From positions 124,001 to 188,000 of the forward strand of contig NZ_JBEPKD010000002.1 in the NCBI RefSeq assembly GCF_040544555.1: a DNA stretch of 64,000 nucleotides, in the 5' to 3' direction. Positions 34,431 to 43,636 of this stretch are shown piece by piece (position 1 is the stretch's first letter; every line of letters begins with the position of its first letter). This DNA comes from Halalkalibacter oceani (GTDB taxonomy: Bacteria; Bacillota; Bacilli; Bacillales; Bacillaceae_D). The notes below the pieces were generated by a model that worked only from the letters and a program-made list of their open reading frames with translations, ran no database searches and was not told the origin of the DNA. Both the position numbers and the translations under genes were made by a program.

Positions 34431-34538
34431 GTGAGTTTATCCTTGCCAAACCGTAAAGGTCATTGATAGAATGAAGACGATTGTCTAATCTGAGATTAGA
34501 AGAAGAGACTGTCTCTTCGATATAAAGGAGCGAGGTCA

Positions 34539-35648
34539 ATGACCGAACGAACACATCGTACAAAAACCCGGCCGGTTAAGGTAGGTAATTTGACGATTGG
34601 GGGAAACAATGAGGTTGTCGTGCAAAGTATGACAACAACGAAAACACATGATGTTGAAGCTACCGTTGCAGAAATAAAACGATTAGAAGAGGCAGGATGT
34701 CAAATCGTGCGGGTGGCATGTCCCGATATGCGCGCCGCGGAAGCAATTGCGGATATTAAAGCGCAAATCTCGATTCCGCTTGTTGTTGATATCCATTTTG
34801 ATTATAAGCTGGCTTTAAAAGCGATCGAAGGCGGCGCTGATAAAATCCGGATCAACCCGGGGAATATCGGCAAGCGTCATAAAGTGGAGGCTGTCGTCAA
34901 AGCGGCGAAAGAAAAAGGCATTCCGATCCGGATCGGTGTTAATGCCGGCTCGCTTGAAAAGCGGATATTAGAAAAATATGGCTATCCGACCGCTGACGGG
35001 ATGGTCGAAAGCGCCCTCCATCATATCAGCATACTTGAGGAACTGGACTTTCACGATATTATCGTTTCGATGAAGGCGTCCGATGTCAATTTGGCGATCG
35101 AAGCTTATGACAAAGCATCTCGTGCCTTTGATTATCCGCTTCACCTCGGGATTACCGAATCAGGCACACTGTTCGCCGGAACGATCAAAAGTGCGGCCGG
35201 ACTTGGAGCCATTTTAAATATGGGCATCGGCAACACGTTGCGGATTTCTTTGAGCGCCGACCCGGTTGAGGAAGTAAAGGTTGCGCGCGAGCTGCTGAAG
35301 TCTTTCGGCCTGGCAGCCAATGCGGCGACGCTTATTTCCTGCCCGACATGCGGCCGGATTGAAATTGATTTGATCAGCATCGCCAATGAAGTCGAGGATT
35401 ACATCGCCAAGATCAAAGCACCGATCAAGGTGGCCGTCCTCGGCTGTGCCGTCAACGGACCAGGCGAAGCGCGTGAAGCCGATATCGGCATTGCCGGCGC
35501 CCGCGGTGAAGGACTGCTGTTCCGCAAAGGAGAAATTGTCCGCAAAGTTCCGGAAGAGATCATGGTCGAAGAACTCAAAAAAGAAATTGACCAGATCGCC
35601 GAAGAATATTTCGCCAAGCAACAGGCTGAGCTTGCATCAAAGGCTTGA
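34539..35648 (+). CDS. ispG: 4-hydroxy-3-methylbut-2-en-1-yl diphosphate synthase (IspG/GcpE)
   Basis: The enzyme (369 residues) reduces MEcPP to HMBPP in the non-mevalonate isoprenoid pathway using a 4Fe-4S cluster. The cluster cysteines are in SCPTCGRIEID and LGCAVNGPGEA in the C-terminal quarter, and the N-terminal TIM barrel opens with KVGNLTIGG. ATG 34539 follows AAAGGAG. The last enzyme of the pathway, IspH, is encoded at 50487, so both terminal Fe-S steps are in this window. Two short hairpins (CTAATC/GATTAG and AAGAGA/TCTCTT) lie in the leader. Confidence 0.97.
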   Translation: MTERTHRTKTRPVKVGNLTIGGNNEVVVQSMTTTKTHDVEATVAEIKRLEEAGCQIVRVACPDMRAAEAIADIKAQISIPLVVDIHFDYKLALKAIEGGADKIRINPGNIGKRHKVEAVVKAAKEKGIPIRIGVNAGSLEKRILEKYGYPTADGMVESALHHISILEELDFHDIIVSMKASDVNLAIEAYDKASRAFDYPLHLGITESGTLFAGTIKSAAGLGAILNMGIGNTLRISLSADPVEEVKVARELLKSFGLAANAATLISCPTCGRIEIDLISIANEVEDYIAKIKAPIKVAVLGCAVNGPGEAREADIGIAGARGEGLLFRKGEIVRKVPEEIMVEELKKEIDQIAEEYFAKQQAELASKA

Positions 35649-35663
35649 TTTTTTAAAAGAGGA

Positions 35664-35705
35664 AGGGGCTGGACAAAAGGTAAACTTTTGCCCAGCCCTT
35701 TTTTG
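35664..35705 (+). terminator. Terminator after ispG, modular repeat (copy 3)
   Basis: GGGCTGGACAAAAG and CTTTTGCCCAGCCC pair and are followed by seven T. The sequence is the same hairpin module seen at 369, 30880 and 37048, here used as a plain intrinsic terminator. Confidence 0.88.
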
Positions 35706-35721
35706 TTCCCCGCCCTCCCCG

Positions 35722-36228
35722 TTAAAAAAACGGCGAGAAGAAGACGGTCATGAGAATCGAAACGGCCCCGATCCCAATCGCCCAGTTCCCGAGCGAAGTG
35801 GCGCCGTTACGACGTGATACAAAGCCAACTACGATCCCGGCTGCTCCAAGCAATACCGGGAGGAAAAACAGTGAGAGTATGGAAAGAACGATGGCGAATG
35901 TGCCGACGCCGCGACCTGCTGTCACGTCATCTTCGTTCATCTCCGCCGTCTCTTCGCTTTCAGCATCGCGCGCTCCACCAAGACCGCGGACTCCTGCCAT
36001 TCCTTGAACAGGTGCATATTCTGCTGCGCTTTCCTCTTGGAAATTTGATGGAGGTGTATCAACGGTTGGCTGGTTCGACGGCATTCCCTCAGCTTCTGCT
36101 TCTCCTCTTAATCCGAGGTTGCGATCATCATCTCGCCCCTCAACGTGGTTATTGACAAGCGTCAAAGAACGATCGTCTTCATCCAATAACCTGATGGGTT
36201 CATCTTTTGGTTTTTGTTCATCTGCCAT
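35722..36228 (-). CDS. YqfX-like membrane protein with acidic N-terminal tail
   Basis: The first 105 residues are hydrophilic, acidic and probably disordered; residues about 107-165 contain two membrane helices linked by a VSRRNGATSLGNWAIGIG loop (YqfX/DUF4190-like). Position next to ispG and yqfW agrees with yqfX of B. subtilis, but the N-terminal tail is longer here. Function is unknown. ATG 36228 follows GTGAGGG. Confidence 0.7.
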   Translation of the reverse strand: MADEQKPKDEPIRLLDEDDRSLTLVNNHVEGRDDDRNLGLRGEAEAEGMPSNQPTVDTPPSNFQEESAAEYAPVQGMAGVRGLGGARDAESEETAEMNEDDVTAGRGVGTFAIVLSILSLFFLPVLLGAAGIVVGFVSRRNGATSLGNWAIGIGAVSILMTVFFSPFF

Positions 36229-36476
36229 ATGAATCCCTCACTTTCTTTATTTCGGGGAACAGTACTAGTATGACGCTTCCGCTTTGAATTATAGGTGACA
36301 ATCATTTCTTCATCAGGAAAACTGACGTTGACCAGACTGCTGAAAAAAGATGGCGTTCCCTTTTGCAGCAGCCTCACGTTATCGGAAGAACTTTTTTCAA
36401 TGTCTTGACTAGACCGATATTCTAATTTCGTGTATGGTAATAAGATAAGTTTTGTTTTAATTTTGAGGTGATTTGA

Positions 36477-37049
36477 ATGACAACAAAAAAAAGAATCGGA
36501 CTGGATATCGATGGTACGATTACCGCTCCGGATACTTTTATTCCTTACTTAAACAAGCATTTCAATAAATCACTGACTTTAGATGATATTGTTGAATATG
36601 ACCTGACCAATATTTTGGAGATAAGTGAGCAGCAGTTTTGGGAATGGATGGGGAAGCATGAAGGTATCATTTACGAACAGGCGCGCCTGGCCGAATATGC
36701 CGAACAGACGTTACATGAATGGACGGAGAAGCATGATCTGATTTACATTACGGCCAGAAGGGAACACTTGGCTTCCGTTACGAAAAAGTGGTTCACGAGC
36801 AGGTCGTTGCCGTTTGACCATATTGAATTAGTCGGAAAACACGACAAAATCGAGGCGATTCGCAGCCACCGGCTTGATATCTTTTTTGAGGACAAGCATG
36901 ACAACGCCGTGGCGATTGCCGAAGAATTTAAAATTCCGGTTATTCTGATGGACACACCATATAATCGCCTGCCCGTACCTGGCAATGTGATTCGCGCTAC
37001 AAACTGGCTTGAAGCAAAAGCATGGGTCGACAAATGGCTTGCGGAATGA
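36477..37049 (+). CDS. HAD-family nucleotidase, YqfW-like
   Basis: The 190-residue protein starts with the HAD motif GLDIDGTIT (nucleophile Asp and general-acid Asp), has ITAR as motif 2, and FFEDKHDNA as motif 4. It resembles 5-prime(3-prime)-deoxyribonucleotidases and the predicted nucleotidase YqfW. It probably dephosphorylates a nucleotide or similar small phosphate ester in the cytosol. ATG 36477 follows TTGAGGTG. A repeat hairpin begins at the stop codon. Confidence 0.88.
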   Translation: MTTKKRIGLDIDGTITAPDTFIPYLNKHFNKSLTLDDIVEYDLTNILEISEQQFWEWMGKHEGIIYEQARLAEYAEQTLHEWTEKHDLIYITARREHLASVTKKWFTSRSLPFDHIELVGKHDKIEAIRSHRLDIFFEDKHDNAVAIAEEFKIPVILMDTPYNRLPVPGNVIRATNWLEAKAWVDKWLAE

Positions 37050-37198
37050 GGCTGGGACAAAAGGTTGTTTTTTTACCTTTTGCCAGCCTCCACGATCTTT
37101 TTAAAGCCCGTTGTGAGTGGATTTCTCACAACGGGCTTGTGGCGTGTAAAGCCATTGCCAATAGGTTAAAAGCTAGTTTTGTCTCAAGCTTATTCATC
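37048..37198. repeat. Modular intergenic repeat (copy 4)
   Basis: GAGGCTGGGACAAAAGGT pairs with ACCTTTTGCCAGCCTC around a T-rich loop, next AAGCCCGTTGTGAG pairs with CTCACAACGGGCTT, and finally GCCAATAGGTTAAAAGCTAGTTTTG leads to the TCTCAAGC word that is the inverse of copies 1 and 2. The 150-base composite overlaps the stop of the DUF1540 gene and probably terminates yqfW transcription. Confidence 0.75.
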
Positions 37199-37414
37199 CT
37201 TTGGCCGGAAGGTATGGCAGCATGTTTCTTTTTTCTGTGTTGCTTCATGATGGTATTCCGCCTCGCCGTAAGGTTCAGCTCCCGCCTCCATGTTGAAATC
37301 AGCCGTTGAATTGGCGTCAATCTCAACAAGGATCGCTTCGGCTTGACATTTGTTTCCTTCTCCCCAAAAGGTACAGTTTGCCACATTACATTTCACAAGT
37401 GGTTTTGCCATCAT
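37190..37414 (-). CDS. DUF1540 cysteine-rich small protein
   Basis: The 74-residue product has the DUF1540 pattern KCNVANCTFWGEGNKCQA, with further Cys-Cys-His near the end, giving at least five cysteines that could bind metal. ATG 37414 follows AGGAGGGG, and the second Met (37411) is an alternative. DUF1540 proteins are common in spore formers and lack a known activity. Its position just downstream of the zinc operon, same strand, makes zinc binding an attractive guess. It lies 73 bases beyond the zur stop. Confidence 0.85.
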   Translation of the reverse strand: MMAKPLVKCNVANCTFWGEGNKCQAEAILVEIDANSTADFNMEAGAEPYGEAEYHHEATQKKETCCHTFRPKDE

Positions 37415-37487
37415 TCATCCCCTCCTACTGTTAGGATGGATGAATTCGCCACCGCCTACCCGAGCCAACACTTGGGATTTTAAGAAG

Positions 37488-37901
37488 CTATTCTTGACAC
37501 TGTTCACATCTTCCATAGATTTCAAACTTATGGCCCGTCACCTCGAAATCAGGAAATGTCGCCTTTAGCATATCCATCGGACAATTGTGAATATGCTTCG
37601 TCGCACCACAATCGAGGCAGATTAAATGATGATGATGCTCGTCGGTCGAACAACTGAACCGGAACCGTTTCTCCCCTTCGAGTTCAGTCGCTTCGAGAAT
37701 TTCCATTTCTGTAAACAGCGATAAATTACGATAAATCGTATCAAAGCTCATCCCCGGGTAATCTCCCTGCATCGACTCCAGCACTTCTTTTGCCGATAAA
37801 TACCGCTTCTCATCAGCAAACAGCTTCAGCATATCCTCGCGCTTCCCTGTATGCTTGTATCCTTTTTCCTTCAAACGTTCCATTGCTTCATTCACATTCA
37901 T
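37488..37901 (-). CDS. zur: Zinc uptake regulator Zur (Fur family)
   Basis: The 137-residue repressor has a winged helix (about 10-80) and a zinc dimerisation domain with HHHHLICLDCG and a terminal CEQC pair forming the structural site. With zinc it represses high-affinity zinc uptake. ATG 37901 is preferred over TTG 37907 because GGGAGG is seven bases before it. It follows znuB closely, so the repressor is in the operon it likely controls. A Fur or PerR identity is less likely given the znu context. Confidence 0.92.
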   Translation of the reverse strand: MNVNEAMERLKEKGYKHTGKREDMLKLFADEKRYLSAKEVLESMQGDYPGMSFDTIYRNLSLFTEMEILEATELEGEKRFRFSCSTDEHHHHLICLDCGATKHIHNCPMDMLKATFPDFEVTGHKFEIYGRCEQCQE

Positions 37902-37913
37902 GTCCAAACCTCC

Positions 37914-38771
37914 CTACGAGCTGTACAAATGGCTGCTGAGCTTTCTCCAGGCCTTTTGCGCATAAATGGTCACCAGCAGAATGATCACCGCGATCATGAC
38001 GATCATTCCTCCGGGAGCAACGTCCAGCTGAAAAGCCGAAATCAGACCACCAATGACTGCGATCTCGCCAAAAATGACCGAATAGATAAACATTTGCTTA
38101 AACCCTTTCGCGAGGCGCATCGCCGCGGCCACAGGTAACGTAATTAATGACGAAACAAGTAAGATGCCGACAATTCTCATCGAAGCCGCGATCACAAGCG
38201 CGACCATCACAATAAAAATAAAATGAATCAGTCTTCGGTTCAAGCCGGCGACCACCGCCTGCTCCTCATCGAATGACAGAAAGAACAGCTCTTTATAAAA
38301 CAATAGTAGCACAATCAGAACGATAACTGTAATAACACTGATCGTCCAAAGGTCTGAACGGCTGACAGCAATCACGCTGCCAAATAAATAATTGAATAAA
38401 TCATTATTAAAGCCGTCGGCCAGAGAAATGAACACGACGCCAAGTCCGATACCCGCCGACAAAATAATCGGGATCGCGATTTCCTTGTAGTACTTGTACA
38501 CGCTCCGCAGCTGCTCAATCAAGAGAGAACCGCCGACTGAAAAAACCATCCCCATATACAATGGATTCATCCCTTGAAAAAAAGCAACATGCTTGCCGAG
38601 CAAAAGGCTTGCAGCGATGCCCGAAAGCGTAATATGCGACAATGCATCAGCGATCAGAGCCAGCCGTCTGACCATCAGAAAAACACCGAGCATCGGCGCA
38701 AGAAGGCCGATCATCATTCCTGTAAATAGCGCATTCTGAAGAAATTCATATCGTAAAAACGCATCAAGCAT
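37914..38771 (-). CDS. znuB: Zinc ABC transporter permease (ZnuB/AdcB)
   Basis: The 285-residue protein has about eight membrane helices and the ABC-3 permease pattern (MIGLLAPMLGVFLMVRRLALIAD, then SHITLSGIA). It imports zinc together with the ATPase encoded upstream, three bases away. The ATG has GGAGG nine bases before it. Confidence 0.92.
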   Translation of the reverse strand: MLDAFLRYEFLQNALFTGMMIGLLAPMLGVFLMVRRLALIADALSHITLSGIAASLLLGKHVAFFQGMNPLYMGMVFSVGGSLLIEQLRSVYKYYKEIAIPIILSAGIGLGVVFISLADGFNNDLFNYLFGSVIAVSRSDLWTISVITVIVLIVLLLFYKELFFLSFDEEQAVVAGLNRRLIHFIFIVMVALVIAASMRIVGILLVSSLITLPVAAAMRLAKGFKQMFIYSVIFGEIAVIGGLISAFQLDVAPGGMIVMIAVIILLVTIYAQKAWRKLSSHLYSS

Positions 38772-38774
38772 TTG

Positions 38775-39536
38775 TTAATGACCTCCATGACTATGATTGT
38801 GGGAGAGCAGATGGACATCATGGCCGTAAAAGGAGGACAAATCCTGGTTTGCAGTGAATTCAGCTGTATTCCCGTGAAAATGCAAATGCTTGTTCAAGCA
38901 GGCTACATCCGTCACATGATCAGTCATCGCGCCAATATCATGGGTAACCATAATCAGCGTCATGCCTCTAGCCCTGTTTAATTCCTCAAGCAACCCGTAA
39001 AACTGGCGGACATTCGACACATCGACACCGACAGTGGGCTCGTCTAAAATAAGCAGCTCCGGATCGCTCACCAAAGCACGCGCGATAAACACACGCTGCT
39101 GCTGCCCGCCTGAAAGCTCGCCAATATTTTGATGAAGGTACTCTGTCATGCCGACCTGCTCGACGGCTTCGTACACTTTTTCCTTATGATGCTTATTCAA
39201 AAAACGAAACAAGCCGACCTTTCCATATAACCCCATCGAAACAACCTCATAAACGGTTGCCGGAAAACCGGAATTGAAGCTGTTCGCTTTTTGTGAGACA
39301 AAGCCGATCTTATCCCAATGCTTAAATTTATCGACACGCTTGCCAAACAGGCGCAGTTCACCTTGTTGCGGCTCAAGCAAACCAAGCATCAGTTTGATCA
39401 GCGTCGACTTTCCCGATCCATTCGGTCCGACAAGGCCTAAAAAAGCCCCTTTCTCAACCGTTAACGAAATGTTTTCCAGCACATTCCGATTTCCATAATG
39501 AAAGGAAACATCGTGAATCGCTACGACTTCCTCCAT
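38775..39536 (-). CDS. znuC: Zinc ABC transporter ATPase (ZnuC/AdcC)
   Basis: The 253-residue ATPase shows Walker A GPNGSGKST, signature LSGGQQQR and Walker B LLILDEP, ending in a His-rich tail. ATG 39536 is chosen over the ORF start at 39608 because AGAGGGTGG is just upstream and homology begins there. It opens the operon znuC-znuB-zur. No zinc-binding lipoprotein (ZnuA/AdcA) is encoded in the operon. Confidence 0.92.
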   Translation of the reverse strand: MEEVVAIHDVSFHYGNRNVLENISLTVEKGAFLGLVGPNGSGKSTLIKLMLGLLEPQQGELRLFGKRVDKFKHWDKIGFVSQKANSFNSGFPATVYEVVSMGLYGKVGLFRFLNKHHKEKVYEAVEQVGMTEYLHQNIGELSGGQQQRVFIARALVSDPELLILDEPTVGVDVSNVRQFYGLLEELNRARGMTLIMVTHDIGAMTDHVTDVACLNKHLHFHGNTAEFTANQDLSSFYGHDVHLLSHNHSHGGH

Positions 39537-39567
39537 AGTACCACCCTCTTTATTTCCATTCTGATTC

Positions 39568-39588
39568 TCATAAGAATCATTACGATTT
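39568..39588 (-). promoter_or_regulatory. Putative Zur operator
   Basis: The minus strand reads AAATCGTAATGATTCTTATG. The left half is an exact Zur half-site (AAATCGTAAT), the right half is degenerate. It lies about 30-50 bases upstream of znuC. Confidence 0.65.
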
Positions 39589-39660
39589 AAACGAATATCT
39601 TTTCTCATTATAATCGAATTTCTCGTTCTGTCCAGTCAGCCGCACATGAATTGCTGTTTT

Positions 39661-39669
39661 TGTTATAAT
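39661..39669 (+). promoter_or_regulatory. Extended -10 promoter for ppx
   Basis: TGTTATAAT is a perfect extended -10 element, about 80 bases before ppx; no good -35 is visible. Confidence 0.5.
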
Positions 39670-39746
39670 GAGAGAAGAAGTTACCTCTTTTATTAATGGA
39701 ACACATTGCTCTTTGTAACGTGATCTCAGTTAGGAGATGAAATGGT

Positions 39747-41306
39747 GTGATTGAAAATGATTTTGCCGTTATTGATATCGGCTCGAACTCGATTCGGCTC
39801 GTAATTAACCAAATCGATCATAACGGCTGCTATAAGGAATTACATAACTACAAAACCGTTGCCCGTCTAAGTGCCCATATGGATGAAAAAGGAGCATTTA
39901 CGACGGAAGGAACCGGGATTCTGCTTGAAACCTTAACCCGCTTCAAGGAAGTTCTGCTCTTTCACCAGGTCCAGAAAGTCACGGCAGTCGCGACGGCCGC
40001 CATGAGAAAAGCGACCAACCGGAAAGAAATCACCGAGCTTGTCTACGAACGGCTCGGCTTCGAAATCCGCATTCTGTCAGAATATGAGGAAGCCTTTTAC
40101 GGCTACTTAGCCGTCGTCAACTCCACAAACATTACCGACGGCATCACGATTGACATCGGCGGCGGAAGTACAGAAATCACCTTGTTTCAAGACCGTGAAC
40201 TGCGCCACTATCACAGCTTCCCGTTCGGGGCGGTCACGTTAAAGCAGCAGTTCATTTCCGGCTGTGAAGCGACGGAAGAAGAGCTGCAAACGATCAAGGC
40301 GTATATCCGCTCCCAGCTTTCCAGCCTCTCCTGGCTGCACGAATACCCCGACTATCCAGTGATCGGGATTGGCGGCAGCGCCCGGAACTTGTCGTTGATC
40401 CATCAACGGCAAAAAGAGTACCCGCTAGCCGGCCTGCACCAATATGAGCTGCCGACGAAGGAACTGCGCCAACTAACGGACGCACTCGCTACCCTTTCGT
40501 ATCAGGAAAGGCTGACGATCGATGGCCTCTCGAAAGACCGCGCTGATATTATCGTCCCGGCGGCTGAAGTCATTGCTTCGCTCGTCGAGCTCGTTCAGGC
40601 AAAAACATTTGTCATGAGCCGGAAAGGGCTGCGTGACGGAATCTTTTATGAAGAACTGCTGCGGACGATGGATACGGCCTGTTTTCCGAACGTCGCCGAG
40701 GAAAGCTTTTATCAATTGTCCCATAGCTATGAGGTTAATCTTGACCATGCCAACCATATTTCTTATTTGGCAACAAGGCTGTACGCCGAGCTTGCGGATC
40801 AATGTCAGGTGAGTCACCAGCGCAACGAAGCGCTGCAGCTCCTGCGTCAAAGCGCGCGCGTGCTGTATATTGGAGAATTTATCAACAGCGAAGCAAGCAG
40901 TCAAAATACGTTTTACTTATTAACAAATATGACAATTGAAGGTCTGTCCCATCAGGAGCGGCTGGCGATTGCCTTTATTTCGTCCTTCAAATCAAAGTCG
41001 CAGCTGTTGAAATACGCCAAGCCGTTCAAAAATCTGCTCGATAAAAAGCGGCTGAAGCTGTATGAGTTTTTAGGAGCGATTATGAAGCTCGCTTTTTGCC
41101 TCGATCGTACAAGAAGAAAAACGATTGTCGAAGTCGGCCGGCGCGCCGATGAAGACGGGCAGCTGGCCCTTCCCCTCTTCTACCAGGAGGATGCCCATTT
41201 TGAACAGCTTCAAGCGCAGAAACATAAAAAACATCTCGAAAAAGCAATTCGCCGACCATTAACGTTAACGTATCTCTCTAGTGATGCATTGAAAGCCGAA
41301 TCTTAA
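39747..41306 (+). CDS. ppx: Exopolyphosphatase / pppGpp phosphohydrolase (Ppx/GppA)
   Basis: The 519-residue enzyme removes terminal phosphate from inorganic polyphosphate. It has the ASKHA nucleotide-binding motifs VIDIGSNSIRLV near the N-terminus and ITIDIGGGSTEI near residue 135, and a C-terminal HD-like helical region (about 320-510). The start is GTG 39747, behind TTAGGAG. ppk follows on the same strand 117 bases later, so polyphosphate breakdown and synthesis are paired. GppA activity on pppGpp is the alternative. Confidence 0.93.
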   Translation: MIENDFAVIDIGSNSIRLVINQIDHNGCYKELHNYKTVARLSAHMDEKGAFTTEGTGILLETLTRFKEVLLFHQVQKVTAVATAAMRKATNRKEITELVYERLGFEIRILSEYEEAFYGYLAVVNSTNITDGITIDIGGGSTEITLFQDRELRHYHSFPFGAVTLKQQFISGCEATEEELQTIKAYIRSQLSSLSWLHEYPDYPVIGIGGSARNLSLIHQRQKEYPLAGLHQYELPTKELRQLTDALATLSYQERLTIDGLSKDRADIIVPAAEVIASLVELVQAKTFVMSRKGLRDGIFYEELLRTMDTACFPNVAEESFYQLSHSYEVNLDHANHISYLATRLYAELADQCQVSHQRNEALQLLRQSARVLYIGEFINSEASSQNTFYLLTNMTIEGLSHQERLAIAFISSFKSKSQLLKYAKPFKNLLDKKRLKLYEFLGAIMKLAFCLDRTRRKTIVEVGRRADEDGQLALPLFYQEDAHFEQLQAQKHKKHLEKAIRRPLTLTYLSSDALKAES

Positions 41307-41334
41307 CATAAAATTTACAATCAACTGTTAAAAT
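41303..41334 (+). promoter_or_regulatory. Possible PhoP-type boxes before ppk
   Basis: TTAACA (41303-41308) and TTTACA (41314-41319) lie 11 bases apart, matching the TT(A/T/C)ACA direct repeats bound by PhoP in Bacillus. Only two repeats are clear; four are usual for strong sites. A TAAAAT at 41329 may be the -10. Confidence 0.35.
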
Positions 41335-41422
41335 GAAAGGGTAAGACAATAGTCCCGTACGTCAATCACTGGACTTGTCTTCCCTTACTGGCAAAGATGA
41401 ATTTAGAGAGTAGAGAGGTTGA

Positions 41423-43549
41423 ATGCGAATGACAGAGCAAACAAACCAAAACCCGATTGACCTCAACAACCCCAATTATTACAACAATCGTGAATTAAGC
41501 TGGCTCGCCTTTAATGAGCGCGTGCTTGAAGAAGCGATTGATGAACGTAATCCTCTCTTGGAACGGCTGAAATTTCTGGCCATTTTCAGTTCAAATCTCG
41601 ATGAATTTTTTATGGTACGGGTCGCCGGCCTGAAGGATCAGGTTAAAGCCGGCTTCAACCGCCCTGAAAATAAAGCAGGCCTCACACCGAAGCAGCAGCT
41701 GAAGAAGATCTCTGAAAAGAATCATGAGCTTGTCCGTCTGCAGGATTCTGTCTATACGGAAACGATTGTGCCGATGCTGTATCATGCCGGCTTTCAGTTC
41801 CTCTCGATTGACGAATGCACGCCGGAACAGATTGAATTCCTGCGCGATCGTTTTCATCATTATATCTTTCCCGTGCTTACGCCGATGGCGATTGACGCGT
41901 ACCGCCCTTTCCCAATGCTGTTAAATAAAAGTCTCAATCTCGCCGTTGTCCTTAGTAAATCAGAGGATAGCAAACGTCAGGAAAAGAACCAGCTGGCGAT
42001 TGTCCAAGTCCCTGCTGTCTTAAACCGTTTTATTCAACTGCCGTCAGCGGAAGGTGTTGAACAGCTTATTTTACTGGAAAATGTGATCAGCCATTTTATC
42101 GGTGAGCTTTTTACCGGCTTTCATGTAAAATCCGTTTCTTCATTCCGGATCACAAGAAATGCCGACTTAACGATTCATGAGGAAAGCTCACGGGACTTGC
42201 TGCTGGAAATAGAAAAGGAATTGAAGAAGCGGAAATGGGGAGCGGCCGTCCGCCTTGAAATGCAGGAAGGGATGATGGACCCCAATGTCCTTAACCTGCT
42301 GCTTGATGTGCTTGAAATTCATAAGGACGACGTCTATTCCTTTAAAGGGCCGATCGATTTGACGTTCTTGTTTAAGCTTTACCAAAAGCTCGCCGCCTGG
42401 CATGAGCATCTCGCCAATGAAAACCTGATTCCGCAAACACCGGAGGATTTAATTGGGGAAGAAAATATTTTCCAGGCTATTTTGAAGAAGGATATTTTTT
42501 TACATCATCCATATGAATCGTTCCAGCCTGTCGTTGACTTTATCTCCCTTGCGGCTAAAGATCCGCAGGTGCTGGCGATTAAGCAGACGCTTTACCGTGT
42601 CAGCGGCGACTCGCCAATCATTCATGCCCTGGCGCTTGCCGCCGAAAATGGCAAGCAGGTGACGGTGCTCGTCGAGCTGAAGGCGCGCTTCGATGAGGAA
42701 AATAATATTCAATGGGCGAAGAAGCTTGAAAAATCAGGCGTTCATGTCATCTACGGCATCACCTCGCTCAAGACCCACAGCAAGATCACGCTTGTCGTCC
42801 GCCATGAGAACGACCGGATTCAGCGCTTTGTCCATCTTGGCACAGGTAATTACAATGATTCAACAGCCAAGCTCTATACCGACATGGGGATTTTTACCGC
42901 TGATGAGCAGTTCGGCATTGATGCGACAAACTTTTTTAATTATTTAAGCGGATATAGTGAAAAACCCGCCTGGTACCATTTATCGACCGCTCCTTTTGAA
43001 ATCAGGGAAAAATTTCTCGAATTGATTGACCGGGAAATTGAAGTGCATCAGGAGCGTGGCCAGGGAAGGATTATGGCGAAAATGAATTCACTGACCGATA
43101 AGCCGATTATTTTGAAGCTCTATGAAGCCTCCCAGGCCGGTGTCCAAATTGACTTGATTGTCCGCGGTATATGCTGCCTCCGTCCGGGAATCCCCGGTGT
43201 CAGTGAAAACATCCGCGTCCGCAGCATCGTTGACCGCTTTCTTGAGCATAGCCGGATCTTTTATTTCCACCACGGTGGAGAGGAACGGATTTTCCTCTCA
43301 TCGGCCGACTGGATGACGCGCAATATGGAAAAGCGGATTGAAATTTTGTTTCCGGTCCTCAATGAACAAAGCAAAAAGCGCATCAAAGAAATCTTTAAAG
43401 TCACCTTGCAGGATAATACGAAAGCGCGCGAACAAATGAAGGATGGCACCTATCAATACATCAAGCGGCTCCCACATGAACAGCCGATCCAGAGCCAGCT
43501 TTACTTCTACGAACAGGCCGCCCGCTTCAGCGAAGGAGAAGACGACTGA
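41423..43549 (+). CDS. ppk: Polyphosphate kinase (Ppk1)
   Basis: The 708-residue enzyme builds polyphosphate from ATP. The N-terminal region has YYNNRELSWLAFNERVLEEA, and the two phospholipase-D-like catalytic domains carry KTHSKITLVVR with the autophosphorylated His and RFVHLGTGNYND. ATG 41423 is the track start; ATG 41429 is better spaced from AGAGAGG. A terminator follows. It is 117 bases from ppx. Confidence 0.96.
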   Translation: MRMTEQTNQNPIDLNNPNYYNNRELSWLAFNERVLEEAIDERNPLLERLKFLAIFSSNLDEFFMVRVAGLKDQVKAGFNRPENKAGLTPKQQLKKISEKNHELVRLQDSVYTETIVPMLYHAGFQFLSIDECTPEQIEFLRDRFHHYIFPVLTPMAIDAYRPFPMLLNKSLNLAVVLSKSEDSKRQEKNQLAIVQVPAVLNRFIQLPSAEGVEQLILLENVISHFIGELFTGFHVKSVSSFRITRNADLTIHEESSRDLLLEIEKELKKRKWGAAVRLEMQEGMMDPNVLNLLLDVLEIHKDDVYSFKGPIDLTFLFKLYQKLAAWHEHLANENLIPQTPEDLIGEENIFQAILKKDIFLHHPYESFQPVVDFISLAAKDPQVLAIKQTLYRVSGDSPIIHALALAAENGKQVTVLVELKARFDEENNIQWAKKLEKSGVHVIYGITSLKTHSKITLVVRHENDRIQRFVHLGTGNYNDSTAKLYTDMGIFTADEQFGIDATNFFNYLSGYSEKPAWYHLSTAPFEIREKFLELIDREIEVHQERGQGRIMAKMNSLTDKPIILKLYEASQAGVQIDLIVRGICCLRPGIPGVSENIRVRSIVDRFLEHSRIFYFHHGGEERIFLSSADWMTRNMEKRIEILFPVLNEQSKKRIKEIFKVTLQDNTKAREQMKDGTYQYIKRLPHEQPIQSQLYFYEQAARFSEGEDD

Positions 43550-43552
43550 AAA

Positions 43553-43585
43553 GAGGGTGACCTAAGATCTTTTAGGTCACCCTCT
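43553..43585 (-). terminator. Bidirectional hairpin between ppk and lytic transglycosylase
   Basis: GAGGGTGACCTAA pairs with TTAGGTCACCCTC. The minus-strand flank TTTTC favours termination of the transglycosylase transcript; the plus flank lacks a T-run. Confidence 0.65.
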
Positions 43586-43636
43586 CTAAGCAGTGTGCGA
43601 AGTGCGCGCCTGATTTTATAAAAGCCGTTGCCTTCC

